Source of the DNA: JBAXQQ01 sp037131695
Lineage (GTDB): Bacteria; Armatimonadota; Hebobacteria; CAIYQO01
DNA: 14,853 bases
Direction: 5' to 3'
NCBI GenBank assembly: GCA_964638715.1
Contig: CAZWZF010000084.1
Coordinates: 1 to 14,853 of the forward strand
The translations under genes and the position numbers were made by a program. Below the pieces are notes generated by a model. The model had not been told where the DNA came from, searched no databases, and worked only from the letters and a program-made list of their open reading frames with translations. The stretch's first letter is position 1. Each line of letters starts with the position of its first letter. Shown here piece by piece: positions 1 to 5,201 of the stretch.

Positions 1-81
1 ACCATCCTCGGCGCTGATATCACTGATGAAGACCGCAGGAATATTCTATATAGAAATGCGATGAGGATACTGGGGGAGTGA
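1..81 (+). CDS. C-terminal end of a probable amidohydrolase (partial)
   Basis: An open frame enters from the left edge and stops with TGA at 79-81, giving 26 residues that begin TILGADITDEDRRNILYRNA and end with RILGE. The pattern 'ILG.D...EDR..IL..NA.R.LG' is the usual last helix of the amidohydrolase-2 (metal-dependent TIM-barrel hydrolase/decarboxylase) family, where the helix packs against the barrel after the last metal ligand. Nothing catalytic is inside the window, so substrate and subfamily cannot be given. The gene converges on the minus-strand operon at 254-2135. The family call rests on this short tail only. Confidence 0.55.
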   Translation, partial: TILGADITDEDRRNILYRNAMRILGE

Positions 82-118
82 AAGAATATACCTTTAAATT
101 AACAGTCACAGTTGAATA

Positions 119-251
119 TATAGTCACAGTTTGGAAAGGGGCGGGAGCCCGGCTCTTCCAGGGAACGCCAATCTCCTGATTGGCAAGTGATAAAAATGAT
201 TGATTAAATGAAATCAGCCGGGCTCCCGCCCAGTTCCAAACGGTGACTGTA
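119..251. repeat. Large palindromic element, 36-bp imperfect arms with an inner hairpin
   Basis: Left arm 119-154 and right arm 216-251 are inverted copies, 32 of 36 positions matching by hand. The 61-bp centre contains its own hairpin (167-173 GCCAATC pairing with 178-184 GATTGGC, loop TCCT). The element lies between the stop of the amidohydrolase (81) and the stop of the convergent membrane gene (254-256), with the right arm ending 2 bp from that stop. It carries no ORF, so it could be a non-autonomous palindromic repeat (REP/MITE-like) that doubles as a bidirectional terminator. There is no clear U tract after the stem and I see no convincing target duplication. Confidence 0.75.
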
Positions 252-253
252 TT

Positions 254-1357
254 TTATGATATTTCTACAAGTTGTTTCTTCACCACTTTGGTGAGATATT
301 CGACTTCTTTTAATGGCAAGGCAGCACCAAAATAATAAAAAGTGTCTCTTGTTTTAATAATAACTCCTGACGAATAAATTGTAATTGAATTAGCGCTATC
401 GCAATAAACATCCACGATTTCTTTTATAGGAATATCTATCTTTTTATATTTCATTTTGAAAAATAGGTGTTCTATGGTTATATTCTGACTATCAACTGAC
501 ACCACAATCCGTGATTTTTTCGCTTTCAGGTATGCAAAATACAAGGTAATCATTGGCGCAAATATCAGCAATATCACGATACAGGTGAAAATTAATTCTC
601 CCCTGCTTAATCCCTTTAGATTAACAGCAAAACCAACGCTTGCTAAAGACAATAGTGTTATGGTGAACACGATGAATTGAGCTATAATATATACCCATTG
701 CCCGGTGAGTTGGATGGGTATGGTAATAATCACCCCAAGAGTTGTTCCCTGTATTCTGCTCTTCATATCTGCCGGCGGCGGTGTATCAACATTTAGCCTG
801 GTATCTGACTTTAATCTTGCCTGCAATGGGTTATATATATCTTCAGGTTTTATAATATCTTCACATTCGATTATTGGGTAGTTAATAAAACTGGCAATTT
901 TCGCGGCCTGGTCATAAACTTCACCATAGGTTTTAAAATGACCAATAGAAATATTTTTTGAACTATCATCAGAAGAAAACAATACATAATAGAAAGATTC
1001 TTCATCTATATTATCATCATATTTAAGATGATATGCTATATTGACACCTTTATATTCACTCAACTTAAAATGTTTGTCTTCAATAGATGGTACAAACCAC
1101 CCGTGTGAACTGGTAATATCCTGGTAATGGATATCAATTGCAACTCGTTTTTTATTAGAGACAATATGAATGCCTGTTATGAAGAATATTAAGCCAAAAA
1201 AGCCCATACCCGGCACAAAACTTTCGTCTATCATTATTACGCCAAAGCCAATCAACACCAGCGCAAGTCCTGGAATCAAGAATGCAAGACCTGAAAAATT
1301 TCCACTTTCATTAATTTCTATTTGATTAGGTATTTCTTGTTTAATTTTTGTTGCCAT
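254..1357 (-). CDS. Multi-pass membrane protein of unknown function
   Basis: I do not recognise this 367-residue protein. The start is the ATG at 1357-1355 (MATKIKQEI), which has AGGAAGAAG just upstream. A GTG at 1387 is in frame but would overlap the upstream gene and lacks such a site. Hydrophobic segments lie at about 23-42 and 47-66 (an N-terminal hairpin) and at about 206-215, 222-246 and 254-277. Between them is a soluble region of about 140 residues (70-205) ending in a Pro-rich stretch (DTPPP, 191-195). The C-terminal 85 residues alternate charged and beta-prone segments and could form a small PH-like beta domain, as in some YdbS-type membrane proteins; this is a guess from layout only. 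It follows the TIM-barrel gene by 13 nt and is probably co-transcribed. Codon choice is more AT-rich than its neighbour's. Confidence 0.75.
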   Translation of the reverse strand: MATKIKQEIPNQIEINESGNFSGLAFLIPGLALVLIGFGVIMIDESFVPGMGFFGLIFFITGIHIVSNKKRVAIDIHYQDITSSHGWFVPSIEDKHFKLSEYKGVNIAYHLKYDDNIDEESFYYVLFSSDDSSKNISIGHFKTYGEVYDQAAKIASFINYPIIECEDIIKPEDIYNPLQARLKSDTRLNVDTPPPADMKSRIQGTTLGVIITIPIQLTGQWVYIIAQFIVFTITLLSLASVGFAVNLKGLSRGELIFTCIVILLIFAPMITLYFAYLKAKKSRIVVSVDSQNITIEHLFFKMKYKKIDIPIKEIVDVYCDSANSITIYSSGVIIKTRDTFYYFGAALPLKEVEYLTKVVKKQLVEIS

Positions 1358-1363
1358 TTTTTT

Positions 1364-1372
1364 CTTCTTCCT
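1364..1372 (-). promoter_or_regulatory. Ribosome binding site that sets the membrane-protein start
   Basis: On the minus strand AGGAAGAAG ends 6 nt before the ATG at 1357-1355 and overlaps the TAG stop of the upstream TIM-barrel gene (1371-1373). This favours the ATG over the upstream GTG and suggests translational coupling. Confidence 0.6.
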
Positions 1373-2135
1373 ATCCCACCAACCCACGCAAATACAAAAT
1401 AGATTTTTCTGCTATTTCCTCGTAATCATAGCTGTATAAATCCAGCGCCAGGCTGCCGGTGAAACCTGTTTCGGCGAGGGTTTTCAGGTATTCTGCCAGG
1501 TTCATGTCGCCTTCATACGGCAGCAGATGATTGTGGATGCCGGTTGCCATGTTTTCTATGTGGCAGTGGATAATTTTTGCGCCGACCTGGCGGATTGACT
1601 GCAGCGGGTCGGGGTCGGTGAGAAATACGTGGCCCAGGTCGAGGTTGGCGGCAAGGTGCGGCGAAGGAACAGCGTCAAACAGGCGCAGCAGGTCTGCCGT
1701 GCTGGATATTACCATGCCCGGTTCGGGTTCCAGCGCAAGTATTACACCCGCGTCCTCGGCAACCTTTACCAATTCTGCAGTGCGCTTTACCGTCAGGTTC
1801 CACTCCGCGTCGTCTTTTGTGCGTGCCCAGGCGCTGGAGATGATAAAGATGTTTGTGCCAAAATCCGGCGTTAATCGAATTGCCCGACAGCTTTGCTGAA
1901 ACATATCATCGTCATAAATGAAATCTTTGTGATAACTGATGGAATGTGGATGAAGCCCAAAATCACCAACCTGTTTCCGTATAGATGCGACCAATTCCAG
2001 TGTCAGCAAATCCGGCGCCAGGTCAGGATTTTCCAGGCAAATCTCCACGCCGTCAAACCCGAGATGTTTAATTATAGAAAGGCATTCGCCAATCGGATAT
2101 TTTGATAAAGGCTGGGTCCGTCCCGAAATTTTCAT
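1371..2135 (-). CDS. Sugar phosphate isomerase/epimerase-like TIM-barrel protein
   Basis: This 254-residue protein matches the xylose-isomerase-like TIM-barrel (AP endonuclease 2) superfamily in length and motif order. GFDGVEICLENP (26-37) is the first barrel strand with E31. LALEPEPG (133-140) carries E136, LDLGHV (165-170) carries D166 and H169, and IIHCHIEN (188-195) carries H190 and H192. The last strand LALDLYSYD (229-237) has D232 where the family usually has a metal-binding Glu. These residues are expected to bind a divalent metal and catalyse keto-sugar epimerisation or aldose-ketose isomerisation; the substrate cannot be told from sequence. There is no signal peptide, so it is cytoplasmic. 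The ATG at 2135 has AAAGGA (2143-2148) 7 nt upstream. It is the first gene of a two-gene minus-strand operon. Confidence 0.85.
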   Translation of the reverse strand: MKISGRTQPLSKYPIGECLSIIKHLGFDGVEICLENPDLAPDLLTLELVASIRKQVGDFGLHPHSISYHKDFIYDDDMFQQSCRAIRLTPDFGTNIFIISSAWARTKDDAEWNLTVKRTAELVKVAEDAGVILALEPEPGMVISSTADLLRLFDAVPSPHLAANLDLGHVFLTDPDPLQSIRQVGAKIIHCHIENMATGIHNHLLPYEGDMNLAEYLKTLAETGFTGSLALDLYSYDYEEIAEKSILYLRGLVG

Positions 2136-2166
2136 AAGTTTTTCCTTTGAAAATCAATATTGAAAA

Positions 2167-2195
2167 AGTCTACAGATAATTGAGTGATTTGACAA
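2167..2195 (-). promoter_or_regulatory. Predicted promoter for the TIM-barrel operon
   Basis: On the minus strand TTGTCA (2195-2190) and TAGACT (2172-2167) are separated by 17 bp, matching 5/6 and 4/6 of the sigma70 consensus. The expected start near 2160 leaves a leader of about 25 nt that holds the ribosome binding site. This is consensus matching only. Confidence 0.4.
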
Positions 2196-2223
2196 TGATA
2201 TGGTGAGTATTTGATATGGTTAG
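2196..2223. repeat. Two 12-bp direct repeats in the divergent promoter region
   Basis: TGATATGGTGAG (2196-2207) and TGATATGGTTAG (2212-2223) match at 11 of 12 positions and start 16 bp apart. They sit directly upstream of the predicted minus-strand -35 box and about 45 bp upstream of the plus-strand one, so they could be a tandem regulator site for the divergent gene pair. No regulator gene is nearby. Confidence 0.45.
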
Positions 2224-2267
2224 TTTTGTTGCCTGTCCTCGGCAGATTGTATCCCAGCAGATTCCGT

Positions 2268-2296
2268 TTGACACTCAATGCGCCAGTCAGTAATAT
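2268..2296 (+). promoter_or_regulatory. Predicted promoter for the CBM9-like/PQQ-propeller gene
   Basis: A consensus -35 box TTGACA (2268-2273) is followed after 17 bp by TAATAT (2291-2296), 4/6 to the -10 consensus. The expected start near 2303 gives a leader of about 28 nt containing GAGGA. A second TTGACA at 2189-2194 has no good -10 box at the right distance. Confidence 0.5.
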
Positions 2297-2330
2297 AAAC
2301 TTAGATTGTTTGCTGAATGAGGATCCCCGA

Positions 2331-4922
2331 ATGCGTTTCATTTATTTTATGCTGCTGCTGATTATGCCATTATTAATTTTAGCGGGTAAATCGCTTGACC
2401 CGCGCACTACCACACTGCCGATTTACCTGCTGCCGGATAGCGCGGCGGTAGATGGCAAGTTTGACGAGTGGAACGGGATTCCGGCGTCGGCAACAGCGGA
2501 TAATTTTAAATTTGCCATGAAAAATGAAGCGATTACCCCGTCGGATAGCTTTGCGCCATCATTGCGCTGCGGGATGAAAAAAGGCGGCAATGACCTGTAT
2601 TTTCTTATAATAGTGAAGGATTCGCAGTTATTTGACGAAGACAGCGCGCAGTGGATGGCAGGGGATTATATCGAATTTTTCCTTGATTTTGGACGGGAAG
2701 CCCGTGATAAAGAAATCCCTGATTGGTATAAAGACACCAAGAAATGGCACACACCGCCGGGAATGGGCCAGTTCGGGTTCCGTCCGCGCACCTTGCAGGT
2801 TACCCCCAAAGTATTAAATACCGCAGGCAGCATTAATTGGAAAGTAGATTACACCTCGATACCGGTAGAAGGCGCCATTGCTTATGAAATGCGGCTGGAT
2901 ACCCGTTCAATATTAACCGACTTGAAAATAAAAGAGCTGCCGTCATATATCGGCATCGACATAGGACTGATGGATCAGGATTACAATATTCGCCTTTGGA
3001 CAGATGGCTGGGCAAATGACCACGGTCTGTACCGTTTATTTGGCGATGGCATGGTTCACGCTTTTCCTAATCTATACGGCATGTTGTCGACTAAACCTCA
3101 ACCCAAACCAGTAATGCTGCAAAATGAACCGCTGCCCAAAACATTTTCGGCTTTATTTGGCGAAGCTCCCAAAATTATCGACCTGCAAAAAGCTATCGGC
3201 AAAATAGACAACACGCGCCTTACGGATATGGTGTCATGGGATGGTATGCAGGGGGTATCCCTGAATGTCGCAACTGTAAAAAGCCTGATGAAAACAGCAT
3301 CCGCGAATGTGCGCGAAAAGACCCTGTCGGTATTATTATTCACAACACAGAATGATGATGCGGTGAAGGCAGGCGTTGACGCGGTGTATAACCCGGCAGT
3401 TGCCATGGATGAATCCCCATACGTGCTGACATTGGTAAACCTGTTGAATGAAAAATATAAACTGGGATATTCAACGCAACTTCGCGCATTGGCACTGAAC
3501 CCGGATTTAACGGTATCTTTCACCGCTATCCGCGCACTGGCAAAAGTTGGTGTTGCCGATGACCTGAAGTTTCTTGATAGCATACAGGCGACAGTGAATA
3601 CCGACCCGGCACGCACCAATATTGAACGAAATGCCTATAAAAACTACTGCAACATGGCACGCGAGACGCTGACCACCCGCACCATGCCGATCACTATACC
3701 TACATCTACCCCGGTTCGCGCATTGCTGGCGGCAAATACCGACCTTGACCGGTTTATCCCTGCCGATGGCAACAATGTCTACAATGGTAAGGGTCTGCTG
3801 CGCAGTTGGCCGAAAACCGGTCCGAAAGAGTTGTGGCGTATGAAGGTGGGAAAAGGGAAAAGTTGCGTGGTGGAATCAAATGGCCGCGCTTTTACCGCCG
3901 CCATGGTTGACGGTATACAGGTTGCCATTTGTCTTGACCCGAAAACCGGGAAAATTTTGTGGAGCACCGAAATAGCCGGCAAGGATGTCGACGCCACCGA
4001 AGTTATTTCCAGCCCCATCGTTGACGGCGACCGGGTATATATTGTGCCAAACAGTAAAAGCCAGGAGTTAGGCGACTCCATCGTTTGCCTGGGGGCAAAT
4101 GATGGCAAAATAATCTGGCGCGGCGAAGGCGACCTGCAATTCACCGAATCCAGCAGTACCCCGTTAATTGTCGGTGATGTCTTGTATTGCTGCCTTTACA
4201 GCGCCAAAGAAACACCTTTTTCGCCACTAGCGGCTATTAATAAAATGACCGGAACAATTATCTGGAAAGCACCAAAAACCGGACGACGCGGATCCGGCAT
4301 CAGTTCACCGACTTACCAAATTATTGATGGTATGCCGCAAATCATCATATCGGTATACAACACTGGCACTAATGAAGTGTGGGGTGTTAATGCAAAAACC
4401 GGTGAAATATTCTGGCGATACGCGCCGAACGCGCATTACGGCCTGATTCCCTCGCCGGTGGCGGTGGATTCCCAGGTATTTCTCTGCGACGCCATCCCGC
4501 CTTTTTCCGCCTGTCTGCAAATGTATGTCGCCAAGGGTAAAATCCAGGCGCGGGAGTTGTATCGCGATAACCATCTGCAATGCAGCCTGTACAATACCCC
4601 GTCAATTGCTGATGGAGCGGTTTATGGGTTAAGCGGCAACTCTATGCAATGCACCAGCCTGGCAGATGGCAAATTGCTGTGGCGAAAAGAAGGGAAAATC
4701 GGCACAGCATCTCAACTAATCATGGCTGACGGACTGGTTTTTGCGCTGACTCCGTTTGATGTAGTATTGGCTGAAGTAACTCCCGCCGGATGCAAAGAAA
4801 CCGGCAGCGTAAAGCACAAATTAGAACTTGGCTACCCGCAACAACCCACTATCGCCAATGGCCGCCTGTATATTCGTGGCGAGGATTGGGTGGTTTGTTA
4901 TGATGTGCTGCATGGGAAGTAA
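2331..4922 (+). CDS. Exported CBM9-like / helical / PQQ-type beta-propeller protein
   Basis: The chosen start (MRFIYFML) has GAGGA at 2319-2323, 7 nt upstream, and gives a signal peptide; the frame is open back to 2211 but that stretch is not signal-like. The product has 863 residues. Residues 1-19 are a hydrophobic signal sequence. Residues 28-245 resemble a CBM9/DOMON-like sugar-binding domain: DGKFDEWNGIP (41-51) near the start and AGDYIEFFLDFG (110-121) are typical. Residues 300-450 are helical with HEAT-like spacing (for example SFTAIRALAKVG, 396-407). Residues 480-863 form a PQQ-like beta-propeller of the BamB type, with repeated blade motifs DPKTGKILW (536-544), GANDGKIIW (588-596), NKMTGTIIW (637-645), NAKTGEIFW (687-695) and LADGKLLW (777-784). 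Such proteins are common in the envelope of Planctomycetota and relatives, probably as scaffolds or glycan binders. It is unlikely to be a PQQ enzyme because no quinoprotein active-site signature or haem motif is seen. Confidence 0.85.
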   Translation: MRFIYFMLLLIMPLLILAGKSLDPRTTTLPIYLLPDSAAVDGKFDEWNGIPASATADNFKFAMKNEAITPSDSFAPSLRCGMKKGGNDLYFLIIVKDSQLFDEDSAQWMAGDYIEFFLDFGREARDKEIPDWYKDTKKWHTPPGMGQFGFRPRTLQVTPKVLNTAGSINWKVDYTSIPVEGAIAYEMRLDTRSILTDLKIKELPSYIGIDIGLMDQDYNIRLWTDGWANDHGLYRLFGDGMVHAFPNLYGMLSTKPQPKPVMLQNEPLPKTFSALFGEAPKIIDLQKAIGKIDNTRLTDMVSWDGMQGVSLNVATVKSLMKTASANVREKTLSVLLFTTQNDDAVKAGVDAVYNPAVAMDESPYVLTLVNLLNEKYKLGYSTQLRALALNPDLTVSFTAIRALAKVGVADDLKFLDSIQATVNTDPARTNIERNAYKNYCNMARETLTTRTMPITIPTSTPVRALLAANTDLDRFIPADGNNVYNGKGLLRSWPKTGPKELWRMKVGKGKSCVVESNGRAFTAAMVDGIQVAICLDPKTGKILWSTEIAGKDVDATEVISSPIVDGDRVYIVPNSKSQELGDSIVCLGANDGKIIWRGEGDLQFTESSSTPLIVGDVLYCCLYSAKETPFSPLAAINKMTGTIIWKAPKTGRRGSGISSPTYQIIDGMPQIIISVYNTGTNEVWGVNAKTGEIFWRYAPNAHYGLIPSPVAVDSQVFLCDAIPPFSACLQMYVAKGKIQARELYRDNHLQCSLYNTPSIADGAVYGLSGNSMQCTSLADGKLLWRKEGKIGTASQLIMADGLVFALTPFDVVLAEVTPAGCKETGSVKHKLELGYPQQPTIANGRLYIRGEDWVVCYDVLHGK

Positions 4923-4937
4923 AAAGTGAAACCGTGG

Positions 4938-4956
4938 CGTCACCGTCTCGGTGACG
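4938..4956. terminator. Hairpin after the propeller gene, possible terminator or dispersed repeat
   Basis: CGTCACCG (4938-4945) pairs perfectly with CGGTGACG (4949-4956) around a TCT loop, 15 bp after the stop codon. The following bases (TGTTAAATATT) are AT-rich but not a real U tract, so it is a weak intrinsic terminator. Its stem-TCT-stem form resembles the inner hairpin of the 119-251 element, so it may belong to a dispersed palindromic repeat class. Confidence 0.45.
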
Positions 4957-4967
4957 TGTTAAATATT

Positions 4968-4988
4968 AATGTGAGATTATCCCACATT
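4968..4988. repeat. Imperfect inverted repeat AATGTGAGA / TCCCACATT
   Basis: The arms 4968-4976 and 4980-4988 match at 8 of 9 positions around a TTA centre. The right arm and its flank (TCCCACATTAG) recur at 5163-5172 as CCCACATTAG, where they form half of another inverted repeat at the promoter of the next gene. The pair could be two binding sites for one regulator, about 180 bp apart. Confidence 0.4.
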
Positions 4989-5015
4989 AGTACCTTAAAC
5001 CGCAAAAATGTTGAT

Positions 5016-5030
5016 AAAAACATGTTTTTT
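5016..5030. repeat. AACATGTT palindrome followed by a T run
   Basis: AAAAACATGTTTTTT is a self-complementary A5-CATG-T5 core plus an extra T. The same 14 bases AAAACATGTTTTTT recur in the spacer at 11413-11426. On either strand it ends in a T run, so it could help to end transcription, but the stem is almost all A-T. Confidence 0.35.
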
Positions 5031-5052
5031 ATAAATTAATGTAATAACAAGA

Positions 5053-5138
5053 TATTCACCGCGAAGGAACTCAAGGAACGCAAAGGGAGATAATAATAAA
5101 AATTTCTTTGTGTTCTATGTGTTCTCTCGCGGTGAATA
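5053..5138. repeat. Long inverted repeat with TATTCACCGCGA ends
   Basis: TATTCACCGCGA (5053-5064) is perfectly inverted at 5127-5138. Inside it the arms continue as imperfect complements rich in GGAAC/CAAAG and CTTTG/GTTC words to about 5087 and 5104. The total is roughly 35 bp per arm with a short AT-rich loop. It has no ORF of its own. Elements ending in TTCACCGCGA with AAGAACGCAAAG-type interiors look to me like a dispersed repeat type of environmental genomes; this recollection is unverified. Confidence 0.6.
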
Positions 5139-5150
5139 GTAAATATTGGG

Positions 5151-5179
5151 TTGTGGGTGAAACCCACATTAGATATAAT
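5151..5179 (+). promoter_or_regulatory. Predicted promoter for the TPR gene
   Basis: TTGTGG (5151-5156) lies 17 bp upstream of a perfect TATAAT (5174-5179). Transcription would start near 5186, only about 16 nt before the ATG, just ahead of the AGAGGA ribosome binding site at 5189-5194. Confidence 0.5.
5152..5168. promoter_or_regulatory. Possible operator, 7-bp perfect inverted repeat in the -35/spacer region
   Basis: TGTGGGT (5152-5158) and ACCCACA (5162-5168) are perfect inverted arms around GAA. They cover most of the -35 box and the upstream half of the spacer of the predicted promoter, the position expected of a repressor site. Part of the motif is shared with 4980-4990. Confidence 0.35.
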
Positions 5180-5201
5180 GACTGCCAAAGAGGATTACAT
5201 A

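Noticed and set aside
119..251. Insertion sequence with transposase
   Set aside because: Only 133 bp with no ORF and no clear target duplication; kept as a palindromic repeat.
1358..1387. GTG at 1387 as the start of the membrane protein gene
   Set aside because: It overlaps the upstream gene, adds a Trp/Lys-rich stretch and has no ribosome binding site, while the ATG at 1357 follows AGGAAGAAG at good distance.
2211..2330. Upstream ATG at 2211 for the propeller gene
   Set aside because: The added 40 residues hide the signal peptide and contain the best predicted promoter; the ATG at 2331 has GAGGA 7 nt upstream.
3098..3619. 173-residue minus-strand ORF inside the propeller gene, and similar antisense ORFs at 6592-7101, 8922-9467, 12435-13004 and 14190-14735
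   Set aside because: They lie opposite strongly supported genes, have no ribosome binding sites that I could see and no recognisable domain pattern.
2331..4922. PQQ-dependent alcohol dehydrogenase
   Set aside because: The propeller blades match the BamB-like scaffold type; no quinoprotein active-site signature or haem-binding CxxCH is seen.
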